Program-made: the position numbers and the translations under genes
Part shown: positions 43,905 through 60,803 of the stretch, piece after piece
Numbering within the stretch: position 1 is the first letter of the stretch
How the letters are laid out: each line of letters begins with the position of its first letter
Notes under the pieces: model-generated
Database searches by the model: none
Seen by the model: only the letters and a program-made list of their open reading frames with translations
What the model was told of the DNA's origin: nothing
Assembly (NCBI GenBank): GCA_963744575.1
Contig: CAVUUF010000022.1
Coordinates: 45,589-109,588, forward strand
Direction of reading: 5' to 3'
Length of the DNA: 64,000 nt
Origin: Palsa-504 sp963744575
GTDB lineage: Bacteria > Actinomycetota > Actinomycetes > Streptosporangiales > Streptosporangiaceae

Positions 43905-45208
43905 CTAGCTTAGCCGGGCGAGGCGCTCGAATACCGGAGCAAGCCGCTGCGTGTACCGTTCCGGCGTGAATGCGAAGTCCAGGGCGCGTTCGGGCAGGGA
44001 AACCCCGCGTGTCGCCGCCTGCTTGCGCAGCGTCTCCCGGAACGGCGTCCCGGAACTCCACGTCTGGTTCGCCGCGGCCTGCACAAGCCCGTAGCCGTCC
44101 TCGCGCGACATACCCGCGCTGACCAGCGCGAGCAGCACCGCCGAGGAATAGATCAGGCCGCCGGTCGCGTCCAGGTTGGCCCGCATCCGCGCGGCGTCCA
44201 CGGTCAGTCCCTCGACCAGCCCGGTGGTCAGGTGCAGCAGGTAATCAGTGGCGATGGCGGCGTCGGGCAGCGCGATCCGCTCCACGGACGAATTTGAGAT
44301 ATCCCGCTCGTGCCACAGCGGGATGCCCTCGGTCACCGGGGTCACATAGCCGCGGATCACCCGGGCCAGGCCGCTGATCCGCTCCGAACGGACCGGGTTC
44401 TTCTTGTGCGGCATGGCCGAGGAGCCCTTCTGGCCGGACCGGAACGGCTCGGCCAGCTCCCGCACCTCGGTCCGCTGCCCGTGCCGGACCTCGACCGCGA
44501 CCGCCTCGCACACGGTGGCCGCGATGGCCAGCGCGCCGGCCCACTCGGCGATGCCGTCCCGCATCACCACTTGGGTGGCCACGTCCGCGGACCGCAGGCC
44601 CAGGGCGGTCATAACCTCGGCCTCCAGCCCCGGGTCGATGTTGGAGTAGCTGCCGACCGGCCCGGACAGCTTGCCGACCGCCACGGCCTCCCTGGCCCGG
44701 ACCAGCCGGTCCCGGCTGCGCGCCATGGCGAAGGCGAAGTCGGCCACCCGGTGCCCCCAGGTATCGGGTTCGGCGTGGATGCCGTGGGTCCGGCCGGGCC
44801 GCAGCGTGTCCCGGTACGCCAGCGCGTGGTCCCGCAGCACCGCGACCAGCCGCCCGGCCTTCGCGATCAGCAGGTCGCTAGCCTCGGCCAGCTGGACCGC
44901 CAGCGCGGTATCGAGCAGGTCCGAGGAGGTCATGCCGTAGTGCACCCAGGCGGCGGCCGAGCGCGGCGTGGTGTTGTCCGCCCACGCGGTGAGGAAGGCG
45001 ATCACGTCGTGGTCGGTCACGGCCTCCACCGCTGCTACCGCCTCGGGAGTGGGTATCGGGGCCGAACGAACCGGCTCCACGCTATCCACAGGCACCGTGC
45101 CCGCCCGGGCGTGTGCCTCGAGGACCAGCACCTCCACCCGGCACCACAGCTCGAACTTGCGTGCTTCGCTCCAGACCCGCCCCATCTCGGGCAGCGTGTA
45201 CCGCTCGA

Positions 45209-45212
<4 letters not shown>
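43905..45212 (-). CDS. purB: Adenylosuccinate lyase
   Basis: 435 aa, fumarase/aspartase superfamily. The signature is GQKGSSAMPHKKNPVRSE, preceded by RTHGIHAEPDTWGHRVADFA and LSGPVGSYSNIDP. It acts twice in purine synthesis, on SAICAR and on adenylosuccinate. It overlaps the purD stop by four bases and continues into murA after five bases. ATG 45212 starts MIERYTLPEMGRVWSE, the family's conserved beginning. Confidence 0.96.
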
Positions 45213-46462
<1,250 letters not shown>

Positions 46463-46489
46463 GCCGCGAGCCTACCCGCGCCAGCCTAG

Positions 46490-47848
<1,359 letters not shown>

Positions 47849-47903
47849 TCTGAGGTTACCCGCAAAGACAGCCCGGTGACCAGCCGGGACGGTCCTGCGG
47901 CTG

Positions 47904-48317
47904 CTAGCTGGCCAGCGCGGCCGCGGCGGTGGCGCTGCTGTCCCGCAGGAACTGCGCGCAGCGCTCCGCCTCGTCGTCCTCGCCGATGGCCGCGGCCGAC
48001 ACGCTCAGCATGTGCAGCGAGCGCAGGAAGCCGCGGTTCGGCTCATGCTCCCACGGGATCGGGCCGTGCCCCGTCCAGCCCGCCCGGCGCAGCTGATCCA
48101 GGCCGCGGTGGTAGCCGGTCCGCGCGTAGGCGTAGGCGGTGACCGCGTCGCCCTGGCCGAACGCGCGGGCGGCCAGCGCGGCCCAGGCCGCCGAGTACGC
48201 CGGGAAGCGCGCCGCGACCTTCTCCGGCGCCTCGCCCGCGGCCAGCGCGGCGGCCGTCGCCGCGTCGGCGGGCAGCCGGGTGGCCGGCGGCTCGCCCAGC
48301 AGGTTCCGGTGTTCCAT
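47904..48317 (-). CDS. DUF3151 protein
   Basis: 137 aa, mostly helical. MEHRNLLGEPPATRLP, YSAAWAALAARAF, AYAYARTGYHRGLDQLRRAG and HEPNRGFLRSLHMLSVSA match the actinobacterial DUF3151 family, present between fba and purA in mycobacteria (Rv0360c). It starts three bases after the fba stop, so it is in the same operon. No function is known to me. Confidence 0.9.
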   Translation of the reverse strand: MEHRNLLGEPPATRLPADAATAAALAAGEAPEKVAARFPAYSAAWAALAARAFGQGDAVTAYAYARTGYHRGLDQLRRAGWTGHGPIPWEHEPNRGFLRSLHMLSVSAAAIGEDDEAERCAQFLRDSSATAAAALAS

Positions 48318-48320
48318 CGG

Positions 48321-49343
48321 CTAGCCCAGCTTGTGCCCGGTCGACAGCAGGTCCTCGCAGGCGTGGCTGACCCGGGCGGCCATGCCCGCCTCGGCCGCCT
48401 TGCCCCAGCTGCGCGGGTCGTAGGCCTTCTTGCTGCCGACGCCGCCGTCCACCTTGAGCACGCCGTCGTAGTTCGTGAACATGTGGTCCGCGGTCGGCCT
48501 GGTGAACGCGTACTGGGTGTCGGTGTCCACGTTCATCTTGACCACGCCGTAGGAGATGGCCTCCCTGATCTCCGCCAGGGCCGAGCCTGACCCGCCGTGG
48601 AAGACCAGGTCGAACGGCTTGTCCTGGCCGTACTTGGCCCCCACGGCCTCCTGGATCTCCTTCAGCACGCTGGGCCGCAGCTGCACGTGGCCCGGCTTGT
48701 AGACGCCGTGCACGTTGCCGAACGTCGCGGCCAGGATGTACCGGCCGCGCTCGCCCAGGCCGAGCGCCGCGGCGACCGCCAGGGCGTCTTCCGGCGTCGA
48801 GTACAGCTTCTCGTTGATCTCGCCGACGATCCCGTCCTCCTCGCCGCCGACCACGCCGATCTCCATCTCCATGACGACACGGGCGGCCGCGCACTGGGCC
48901 AGCAGTTCGGCCGCGATATCCAGGTTCTCCTTGAGCGGCACGGCCGAGCCGTCCCACATGTGCGACTGGAACAGCGGCTCCTGGCCGCGCTCGACCCGCT
49001 CCCTGGAGATCGCGATCAGCGGGCGCAGGTAGCCGTCGAGCTTGTCCTTGGGGCAGTGGTCGGTGTGCAGCGCGACGTGGATGGGATACTTGCCCGCGAC
49101 GACGTGCGCGAATTCGGCCAGCGCGGTCGCGCCGGTCACCATGTCCTTGACCGCCTGGCCGGACAGGTACTCCGCGCCGCCGGTGGAGATCTGGACGATC
49201 CCGTCGCTTCCGGCGTCCGCGAACCCCTTCAGCGCGGCGTTCAGCGTCTGGCTCGAGGTGACGTTGATCGCGGGGAACGCGAAACCTCGCTGCTTGGCCT
49301 GCTCGAGCATCTGCGGATAGATCTCAGCGGTCGCGATGGGCAT
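48321..49343 (-). CDS. fba: Class II fructose-bisphosphate aldolase
   Basis: 340-aa zinc aldolase of glycolysis and gluconeogenesis. FAFPAINVTSSQTLNAAL, HVALHTDHCPKDKLD (zinc histidine), MEMEIGVVGGEEDGI, FHGGSGS and KMNVDTDTQYAF are all class II signatures. ATG 49343 is preceded by GAGGGAG; a 69-codon upstream extension is unconserved. It is the first gene of the leftward fba-DUF3151-purA-purD-purB-murA run, and the divergent promoter region is 49344-49458. Confidence 0.96.
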   Translation of the reverse strand: MPIATAEIYPQMLEQAKQRGFAFPAINVTSSQTLNAALKGFADAGSDGIVQISTGGAEYLSGQAVKDMVTGATALAEFAHVVAGKYPIHVALHTDHCPKDKLDGYLRPLIAISRERVERGQEPLFQSHMWDGSAVPLKENLDIAAELLAQCAAARVVMEMEIGVVGGEEDGIVGEINEKLYSTPEDALAVAAALGLGERGRYILAATFGNVHGVYKPGHVQLRPSVLKEIQEAVGAKYGQDKPFDLVFHGGSGSALAEIREAISYGVVKMNVDTDTQYAFTRPTADHMFTNYDGVLKVDGGVGSKKAYDPRSWGKAAEAGMAARVSHACEDLLSTGHKLG

Positions 49344-49458
49344 GGCGGTAACTCCCTCGGGTGAACCTGGAACCCACTCTAGACACCAGGACTTCGGGAC
49401 ATGAAGCACGCATGAATATGGACCTGGCACTGCCGGGCATGAGGTACAACAGACAGCC

Positions 49459-50220
49459 ATGGAGAGCTTTCTCACCTCGGCGGGGTACGCCGCGCTCATC
49501 CTATTCGGCTTCCTGGAGGCGGCGTGCATCCCGATCTCGTCCGAGATCACGTTCGGGTTCGCCGGGGTGCTCGCCTACCAGGGGCATCTTAACCTCGCCC
49601 TGGTCATCGTCATCGGCACGCTGGCCGAACTGGCCGGGTCCTATGCCTCCTACTTCGTGGGCCGGATCGGCGGGCGGCCGCTGGTGCACAGGCTCGGCCG
49701 GTACGTGCTGGTCACCGAGTCCGACGTGAGCCGGGCCGAGCGCTTCCTCGAGGGCCGCGGGGCCTGGGCCATCCCGGTCGGCCGGATGCTGCCTTTCGTC
49801 CGCGCCTTCGTCTCGATCGTGGCCGGCCTGGTGCGCGTCCCCCCGATCCGGTTCGGGATCCTCAGCCTGATCGGCACGGTGATCTACGCGACCGTGCTCG
49901 CCTCGATCGGGTACGCGGCCGGGGCCGAGTGGCAGCGCGTCAGCCATGGCCTGGCGGTCGTGGGCTACGTGCTGTTCGCGCTCATCGTCATCGCCATCGC
50001 CGGCTTCGTCTTCTACCGCTTGCGGCAGTTCCGGCGCGAGGCGCGCGGCCCCGGCGGCCCGGGCGGCGGTCCCGGCGGGCCTTCCGGGCCTGGCGGTCCC
50101 GGGAGTCCTGGCGGTCCCGGCGCGGTCGCCGGGCCGGACCCGCAGCCGCGGCCCAGGCCGCGGTCCCACCGGGCCGGCCGGTCCCGCCGGGCCGACCGGT
50201 CAGACGCCGAGGTCGGCTAG
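49459..50220 (+). CDS. DedA-family membrane protein with collagen-like tail
   Basis: 253 aa. Residues 1-195 are a DedA/VTT membrane protein: EAACIPISSEITFGFAGVLA, GRMLPFVRAFVSIVAGLVRV and four to five hydrophobic helices. DedA proteins include phospholipid flippases and exporters. The tail (about 198-225) is Gly-Pro rich (GPGGPGG, GPSGPGGPG, SPGGPGAV) and then very basic. Its last 21 bp overlap the end of pyrE on the other strand. The family partner in M. tuberculosis is Rv0364, also next to fba. Confidence 0.9.
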   Translation: MESFLTSAGYAALILFGFLEAACIPISSEITFGFAGVLAYQGHLNLALVIVIGTLAELAGSYASYFVGRIGGRPLVHRLGRYVLVTESDVSRAERFLEGRGAWAIPVGRMLPFVRAFVSIVAGLVRVPPIRFGILSLIGTVIYATVLASIGYAAGAEWQRVSHGLAVVGYVLFALIVIAIAGFVFYRLRQFRREARGPGGPGGGPGGPSGPGGPGSPGGPGAVAGPDPQPRPRPRSHRAGRSRRADRSDAEVG

Positions 50221-50733
50221 CTCGTAGGCGGCACGGTAGGCCAGCCCGCGCCCGGTCACGTTGGGCCGGGCGCCCCGGTCCACCAGCACGGCCACGCCGA
50301 CCACCTCGGCCCCGGCCCCGCACAGCGCCTCCACCGCGGTCAGCACGGACGCGCCGGTGGTGGACGTGTCCTCGACCGCGAGCACCCGCCGCCCGGTCAC
50401 GTCGGGGCCCTCGATCTGGCGATGCGTGCCGTGCTCCTTCTCCTTCTTCCGCACCACGAACGCGTCGACCGGCACGCCGCGGCCGGCCGCGGCGTGCATC
50501 ATCGCGGTGGCCACCGGGTCGGCGCCCAGCGTGAGCCCGCCGACCGCGTCGTAGTCCAGGTCCGCGGTCAGGTCGAGCATGACCCGGCCGGCCAGCGGGG
50601 CCACCCGCCCGTCGAGCAGGACGCGGCGCAGGTCGATGTACCAGTCGGCGCGCTGTCCCGAAGACAGGACAAAGTCGCCGCGGATCACGGCCTTGGCCCT
50701 GATCGCGGCGAGAAGTCCGGCCCGGTCGCTCAC
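50200..50733 (-). CDS. pyrE: Orotate phosphoribosyltransferase
   Basis: 177-aa pyrimidine-biosynthesis enzyme. FVLSSGQRADWYIDLR, GLTLGADPVATAM, VRKKEKEHGTHRQIEG and the PRPP loop VLAVEDTSTTGASVL are present. GTG 50733 follows GGGAGG by four bases; a longer frame start at 50772 lacks such a site. No other pyr gene is nearby, as in mycobacteria. Confidence 0.95.
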   Translation of the reverse strand: MSDRAGLLAAIRAKAVIRGDFVLSSGQRADWYIDLRRVLLDGRVAPLAGRVMLDLTADLDYDAVGGLTLGADPVATAMMHAAAGRGVPVDAFVVRKKEKEHGTHRQIEGPDVTGRRVLAVEDTSTTGASVLTAVEALCGAGAEVVGVAVLVDRGARPNVTGRGLAYRAAYELADLGV

Positions 50734-50920
50734 TGTGCCTCCCGCTCGGGATCCTAGACGATGCACCGCCAAGCGCCGGGTCCAGTCCCCTCACACTGGA
50801 GCGCCGGCGTCATTCGTGGGGGCCAGTTCGGCCACCAAGCGCAGCGCGTCAGTAGTCCCCCCGGGCAGCGGTGTCGTGCGGATCTCGGATGTCCCGTGGG
50901 TTTCGCGCAGCGTCCAGCCG

Positions 50921-51044
50921 CCGAAAGATCGGGGAAGATCGGGGAAGATCGGGGAAGATCGGGGAAGATCGGGGTTACCGGGAGACTTTGGTGCACTCCA
51001 GGCCCCCAAAGTCTCCCGAGAACCCGAATCCTCCCGGCTAAAGC
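50921..51044 (+). repeat. Dispersed palindromic repeat, long copy (5 decamer units)
   Basis: It begins CCGAAAGATCGGGG, has four full GATCGGGGAA units plus a fifth ending GGGGTT (50927-50976), then a 13-bp perfect inverted repeat CGGGAGACTTTGG (50979-50991) and CCAAAGTCTCCCG (51006-51018), and ends AATCCTCCCGGCTAAAGC. The 462-bp gap 50773-51234 that holds it has no supported gene. Confidence 0.8.
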
Positions 51045-51234
51045 AGGAGCTGGTCGAACTGGTGGCCCTTGGGGCTCAGATGGCCGGGTGGCGGAGCGGG
51101 CTAAGGTCCACTGGGCAGCGGGAATGCGCGGAAAGGCATCCGAAGTGAGGTTACTTCACTAGTCTTAGTGCGGTTGGGCCCAGATTTAATGTCGAGAATG
51201 CCGGCCGCTGCGCCGCGGGAAGGACGGTGGGGCC

Positions 51235-52952
51235 GTGGATCGCTGCGCGCTGTTCGTTGATGCTGGTTACGTGCTGGCAGATGGTGCCATGGCCGTGCAC
51301 GGGACGCGCCGCGGTGAATCGGTCTCCTGGGACTACGAGGGCCTCCTGCAGTTGCTGTCCGGCCTGGCCAGGGAGCGATCCGGCCTGCCCGTGCTCCGTT
51401 GCTACTGGTACGAGGCCACGATAGACGGCCGCCGCACCGCCGAGCAGGACGCGCTGGCCGACCTGCCGGGCATCAAGCTCCGGATGGCGAAGATCCGTCC
51501 CGGCCGGCGCGAGGGCGTGGAGACCGAGATCCACCGCGACCTGACCACGCTGGCCCGCAACAACGCCATCAGCGACGCCCTCGTGGTCAGCGCCGAAGAG
51601 GACCTGGCCCAGGTCATCGCCGATGTGCAAGACCTCGGCATGCGGGTCACGCTGGTAAACATCGCGGTAGACGGGAACTGGACCATCGCCCGCGCGCTGC
51701 GCCAGGAATCCGACGACATCATCGAGATCAGCGGCGACCACCTGCGGCCCTACGTGGAGCTGATCGCCGGGGCCGAGCCCGCCCAGCCGGACGAGGACGG
51801 CGAGCTTGTCGCGGCCAGGCCGCTGGCCAACGGCCACATGACGGCATCCGCGGCGTCCTACCAGCCGGTGCCCGCGCCGTCCGGGAACCACGCGCCGCCC
51901 GCGATCCACACGGCACCGGTGGTGGCGGAGTACCAGCGGCCCGCGCCGCAGCTGCCCCGGGCGACGACGCGCGAGGGAAGGGACGTGCGCGAGGAGCGCC
52001 CCGGCGAGGAGCGGCCGCGCGAAGACAGGCCCCGCGAGGACAGGCCCGTCGCGCCCGCCGTCAACGGCGAAGTCCAGCCCGCGGCCGTCCAGGACATGCC
52101 GGCCCGCCAGGACATGCCGGCCCGCCAGGACATGCCCGGGCGGCAGGACATCCCGGGCCGGTCCGACATCTACGCCGCGTCGGCGACCAGCGCGCGGGAT
52201 TGGCCCGACCGCCAGGAACGCCAAGACCGGCCCGACCGTCAGGAGTGGCCCGACCGCCAGGAACGCCAGGAGTGGCAGGACCGGCCGGACCGCCAGGAAC
52301 AGGCGCCGCAGAACCGTGCCCGCGCTACCGAGGAGGCCGGCTACCAGCCGGGCGCCCCCGAGGCGGGACCGCCGGCCTCAGCGACCCCGGTCCCCGAAGC
52401 CGCCCCGGTCCCGCCGACCCAGCTGCGACGCCTGCCTTCCGCGCGCAATCCCGCGAACCAGGGCCAGCCCGGGCCAGCGGGCGTCGCCGCCGCCACCCCG
52501 ACGCCGCCGGTCCAGATCGACGGCCAGGGCCATGCCGGCCAGGGCCACGGCGGCGGCCAGGCGCACGCCGGGCCGGGCCACGGCGGGCCGGGCGCGGGCA
52601 GCCCGGGCAGCCCGGGCCCGGGCCGGCCCGCAGCGCGCCCTACAGCGGTCCGCAGCCGGTGGCGGGCCCGGCCACGCCACCGGGTTACCAGAACGCCTCG
52701 GGCGGGGCATCGCTGTCCGAGGCCGTGCAGGCGGCGCATGAGGAAGGCCAGGAGTTCGGCGGTTCGGTGGCCAGGGACGCCCCGGCGCTGTGGCTGGAGG
52801 CGGTGCTGGCCAGGAAGCCGCGCATGCCGTCGGACCTGGAGGCCCGGCTGCTGCAGGGCTCGGCGCTGCCGATCGACTTCCTCCTGCACAACGAGGTCAG
52901 GCACGCGCTGCGCCGCGGTTTCTGGGACGCGCTCGAGCGCACCCGCCGGTAA
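51235..52952 (+). CDS. NYN-domain (PIN-like RNase) protein, reading frame broken near 52.6 kb
   Basis: GTG 51235 follows GGAAGGA. Residues 1-165 are an NYN domain (LFVDAGYVLADG with Asp9; REGVETEIHRDLTTLA; ALVVSAEEDLAQVIADVQDL), a metal-dependent RNase-like fold. A long disordered part follows, with QDMPARQDMPGRQDIPGR repeats and DRPDRQEWPDRQERQ repeats. The initial frame runs to a stop at 52992 with an unlikely Arg/Cys-rich end. A conserved-looking helical C-terminus (ASLSEAVQAAHEEGQEFGGS, WLEAVLARKPRMPSDLEARL, HNEVRHALRRGFWDALE) is in another frame ending at 52952. A one-base change between about 52590 and 52640 would join them. It could be a sequencing error, a real mutation or recoding. 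Confidence 0.75.
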
Positions 52953-52993
52953 AACGAATGACGCCCGGATTGTCCGCGGCCGCGGTGGGTAGG

Positions 52994-53575
52994 GTGGTGG
53001 ACGTGGTTGTGCTGTCCGCAGAGCTGTTCGACGCCATCGAGGTAAACGCAGCGCGCACGGGCAATCACAAGCGGGCCGCGGTCCGGATGAGCCGCCTGGC
53101 CGTCCAGGCCACCCAGGGCGGCATGTCGCGGGCCGAGGCGCACATGCGGGCGGGGGAACAGTGGCTGCTCGCCGACGACCCCGCCGAGGCCGTCGAGCAG
53201 TTCCAGAAGGCCATCGCCGACGCCGGCCCCACCTTCGACGACCCCAGGGTCCCGCTGGCCCGGGCGATGTTCGCTCTCGACCGAGCCGCCGACGCCGACG
53301 GCCTGCTCCGCGACTTGCGTGGCTCGGACGCCCGCACCAAGCCGCGCACCTGCGACCTGGTGGCCGAACTCCTCACCGAACAGGGCGACCTTCACTCCGC
53401 GCTGGACTGGGCCACCGCGGGCGTCGAGTCTTGCCTGCGCGGCGAGGACCGCGACGAGCTGCAACTGCTGCTCCGGCTGCGCTACCGGCTCCGCGTCGAC
53501 CTGGGCCTGCCCGAGGACGACTACGACAAGATGCTGGACAACAGCAAGAAGGCCGGCCCCGCCGCGGGAAACTGA
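52994..53575 (+). CDS. Tetratricopeptide-like helical protein
   Basis: About 193 aa, all helical. MSRAEAHMRAGEQWLLADDP and AEAVEQFQKAIADAGPTFDD followed by RAMFALDRAADADGLLRDLR resemble TPR hairpins, and QGDLHSALDWATAGVESCLR is a third. GTG 52994 is chosen within a run of GTG codons; ATG 52958 and GTG 53003 are alternatives. Function unknown. It sits between the NYN gene and clpB, converging on clpB with 31 bp between stops. Confidence 0.75.
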   Translation: MVDVVVLSAELFDAIEVNAARTGNHKRAAVRMSRLAVQATQGGMSRAEAHMRAGEQWLLADDPAEAVEQFQKAIADAGPTFDDPRVPLARAMFALDRAADADGLLRDLRGSDARTKPRTCDLVAELLTEQGDLHSALDWATAGVESCLRGEDRDELQLLLRLRYRLRVDLGLPEDDYDKMLDNSKKAGPAAGN

Positions 53576-53606
53576 ATCCCGCCGCGAGACCGGCCTCCCC
53601 CGAAGG

Positions 53607-56239
<2,633 letters not shown>

Positions 56240-56240
<1 letters not shown>

Positions 56241-56719
56241 TATGTATCTCCTCTGGGCGATCCAGTCCCGCTGGACGGCCCAGTAATCGGTTCCCATACC
56301 GCGACCCGGGCGCCGCGCACCGGCACCAGCCCGGACCGGGTGTCAGTCCCGCTCCGGCGCAGTTCGGCCAGGCGGGCGGCCACGGCGCGGGTGGACTCGA
56401 GCTCCACCCGCAGCTGGGCGATCTCGGCGTGCAGCTCGGCGATGAGCCGGCGCGCCTGTTCCAGTTCCCGGTGCTGGTCCAGGATCAGCTTGATGCCGGA
56501 GAGGTTCACGCCCTCCTTCGACAGCCGCTGGATTTCGCGCAGCGCCAGGATGTCCCGCATCGAGTAGCGCCGGCCCCCGCCCGCGCTGCGGCCCGGTGAT
56601 ACCAGGCCGAGCCGGTCGTAGCCGCGGAGCGTCTGCGGGTGCATGTCGGACAGCTGGGCGGCCACGGAGATGACGTACACCGGCGTGTCGTCGGAGAGCC
56701 GATCGTACGGACTGCTCAT
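56240..56719 (-). CDS. hspR: HspR, MerR-type heat-shock repressor
   Basis: 159 aa. [20 protein letters not shown] then [11 protein letters not shown] and [20 protein letters not shown] is the MerR-fold DNA-binding domain of HspR. A coiled coil (about 85-120) and a basic/Gly tail follow. HspR binds HAIR operators with DnaK as corepressor. ATG 56719 follows GGAGA. It lies 14 bases after dnaJ. Confidence 0.96.
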
Positions 56720-56733
56720 GTCGTCTCCTCCGC

Positions 56734-57891
56734 TCAGGCCTCTTTGGCCCGCTCGAGGAGGTCCTCCCGCGGATCGGCGCCGGCCGTGGCCTCGCGCAGT
56801 TCCTCGATGGCGTTGCGCGCCTTGGTGTTCAGGTCCTTCGGTACCATCACCTCGACGGTGACGAGCAGGTTGCCGGCCGTCCCGTCCTTGCGGCGCACGC
56901 CCTTGCCGCGGACCATGAACGTCCGCCCGTTCGGCGTGCCCGGCGGGATCCGGACGGTGACCGGAGCGCCGCGGTGCGAGGGCACCTTGACCTCCGCGCC
57001 GAGGGTCAGCTCGGGATAGCTCACCGGCACGGTCACGGTCAGGTTGGAGTCCGACCGGCCGAACACCGGGTGCGGCTTCACGTGCACCCGGACGTACAGG
57101 TCGCCGGCCGGGCCGCCGCGCTCGCCGGGAGCGCCCTTGCCCGCCAGCTTGATCCGCTGGCCGTCCGCCACCCCGGCCGGGATGCGGGCCTGGATGGTGC
57201 GCGAGCTCATCGCCCGGCCGCTGCCCGTGCAGGCCGGGCAGGGGTCGTCCACCACCAGGCCGCGGCCGCGGCACTCCTTGCACGGCTCGGAGATCCCGAA
57301 CGAGCCCAGGTTCCGGCTCGACTGACCGGTTCCCTGGCAGGACGGGCACATCCTGGGCACGGTGCCCGCCTTGGCGCCGGTGCCGTGACAGGTCGGGCAC
57401 GGGCCCTCGCCGGTCAGCCGCAGCGCCACCGTGGTCCCGTCGATCGCGTCGCCGAAGCTCAGCGTGGTCTCGGTCTCCACGTCGGCGCCGCGGCGCGCCC
57501 GGGTCTGGGCGGTGGTGCGGCCGCGGTTGAACACGCCGCCGAACAGGTCGCCCAGGCCGCCGGGGGCGTCCCCGCCGCCGAAGATGTCGCCGAGGTCGAA
57601 GCCGCCGAAACCGCCCTGCCCGGGCCGGGTGCCGGTCGGCACCCGGAACCCGCCGCCGAACAGCGAGCGCGCCTCGTCGTACTCCTTGCGCCGCTTCTCG
57701 TCGGACAGCACCGAGTACGCCTCGGAGATCTCCTTGAAGCGCTCCTCGGCCTTGGCGTCGCCCTGGTTCGAGTCCGGGTGGTACTTGCGGGCCAGCTTGC
57801 GGTAGGCCGCCTTGATCTCGGCCGGCTTGGCGGTCTTGGCGACCCCCAGGGCCTTGTAGTAATCCTTCTCGAGGAAGTCCTTCGTGCTCAT
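56734..57891 (-). CDS. dnaJ: DnaJ co-chaperone
   Basis: 385 aa. The J-domain has the HPD motif at residues 38-40 (LARKYHPDSNQGDAKAEERF). A Gly/Phe region (GGFGGFDLGDIFGGGD) follows, then four zinc motifs CPTCHGTG, CPSCQGTG, CKECRGRG and CPACTGSG, and the C-terminal substrate domains. It stimulates the DnaK ATPase. It is third in the operon, 20 bases after grpE. Confidence 0.97.
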   Translation of the reverse strand: MSTKDFLEKDYYKALGVAKTAKPAEIKAAYRKLARKYHPDSNQGDAKAEERFKEISEAYSVLSDEKRRKEYDEARSLFGGGFRVPTGTRPGQGGFGGFDLGDIFGGGDAPGGLGDLFGGVFNRGRTTAQTRARRGADVETETTLSFGDAIDGTTVALRLTGEGPCPTCHGTGAKAGTVPRMCPSCQGTGQSSRNLGSFGISEPCKECRGRGLVVDDPCPACTGSGRAMSSRTIQARIPAGVADGQRIKLAGKGAPGERGGPAGDLYVRVHVKPHPVFGRSDSNLTVTVPVSYPELTLGAEVKVPSHRGAPVTVRIPPGTPNGRTFMVRGKGVRRKDGTAGNLLVTVEVMVPKDLNTKARNAIEELREATAGADPREDLLERAKEA

Positions 57892-57911
57892 CCCGCCTCG
57901 CAGGCTGTGGT

Positions 57912-58693
57912 CTAGTTACCTTCCTCGCCGGGCTGCCACTCGGGGTCGTTGCTGATCCCGTCGGGGCCGGTGGCCGGCTCGGCGACGGCGACCCGGGCGG
58001 GCCGGAGGATCCGCTCCCCGACCTTGTAGCCGGGCTGGAGGATCTCGACGCAGGTGTCCTCGGTGACGTCGGACGAATAGGAATGGGTCAGTGCCTCGTG
58101 AATCTTGGGGTCGAACGGGTCGCCCTTCTCGCCGTAGGTCACCAGGCCGAACCGGCCGAGCGCGGCCTGCAGCGAGTCGGCGACCGACTTGAAACCGCCG
58201 GACAGCTCCCCGTGTTCGCGGGCCTGGTCGATGGCGTCGAGCACGGGCAGCAGCCCGGCTAGCGTGCCGGTCACGGCCTGCTCGCGCACGGCGGCGCGGT
58301 CCCGGTCGACGCGCTTGCGGTAGTTGGCGTACTCGGCCTGCAGTCGCTGCAGGTCCGCGGTCCGCTCCGCGAGCTGCGCCTCGAGTTCCGCGGCCTGCTT
58401 GCCGGTGACTACTTGGGCGGTAACCATCTCTGCGGCCTCTGCTGCCATCTCTGCGGCCTCTGCTGCGGACTCCGCCTGCTCCGCGGAGCCGTGGTCGTCA
58501 CGGGATCCGGTGGCTTCGTCCGGCCCGGCGGCCTCGGCGGGCGGGGTAGCTTCGCCCTCCGGCGGCCGGCCGGCACCTCTGGTGCCGGCCGGCTTGGCGG
58601 CCGCGTGCTTCCCGCGGACCTGACCGGTAACCGGGTCGATGCGCCGGTGGTCATGAATGACCGGACCGGAGCCCGTCTCCTCGGATGCTGGCA

Positions 58694-58694
<1 letters not shown>
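57912..58694 (-). CDS. grpE: GrpE nucleotide-exchange factor
   Basis: 260 aa, long for GrpE because of an acidic Ala/Glu-rich N-terminus of about 100 residues with a repeated AEAAEMAAEAAEM. The core is LQAEYANYRKRVDRDRAAVR, LLPVLDAIDQAREHGE and EILQPGYKVGERILRPARVA. ATG 58694 overlaps the dnaK stop (TGATG). Confidence 0.95.
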
Positions 58695-60547
<1,853 letters not shown>

Positions 60548-60571
60548 GAGCAGTCCTTGTGTGTGTGTGAA

Positions 60572-60592
60572 GTTGAGTAGTTCGGGCTCAAG
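60572..60592 (-). promoter_or_regulatory. HAIR-like HspR operator, proximal
   Basis: GTTGAGT-N7-GCTCAAG, two changes from the HAIR consensus CTTGAGT-N7-ACTCAAG. It lies 25 bases upstream of the dnaK start codon. Confidence 0.75.
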
Positions 60593-60623
60593 CTTGCCAG
60601 CAGGGGCTACCGCCGTCAAATGA

Positions 60624-60644
60624 CTTGAGTCATATAGGCTCAAC
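60624..60644 (-). promoter_or_regulatory. HAIR-like HspR operator, distal
   Basis: CTTGAGT-CATATAG-GCTCAAC; the first arm is a perfect consensus half-site and the second has two changes. On the minus strand the TTGAGC in this site could serve as a -35 element, so HspR binding would block the dnaK promoter. Confidence 0.8.
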
Positions 60645-60803
60645 TTAACAGAGTCCAGGAAGATTCCCGGCGTGCTGGAAATCTTCGCGCGGCCTGCGAA
60701 ATGCGCGCGCGATTTGCGGCAACGGCTCCAGCGGAGCGGGCGTTCCCGGTCGGCCTGTGATCGCACCTGCCCGCCATCCGTGGTCCGGGAGGTTAACGCC
60801 CGC

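Noticed and set aside
50927..50976. CRISPR array suggested by regularly spaced GATCGGGGAA units
   Set aside because: Units are directly abutting 10-mers without unique spacers, and no cas gene is present.
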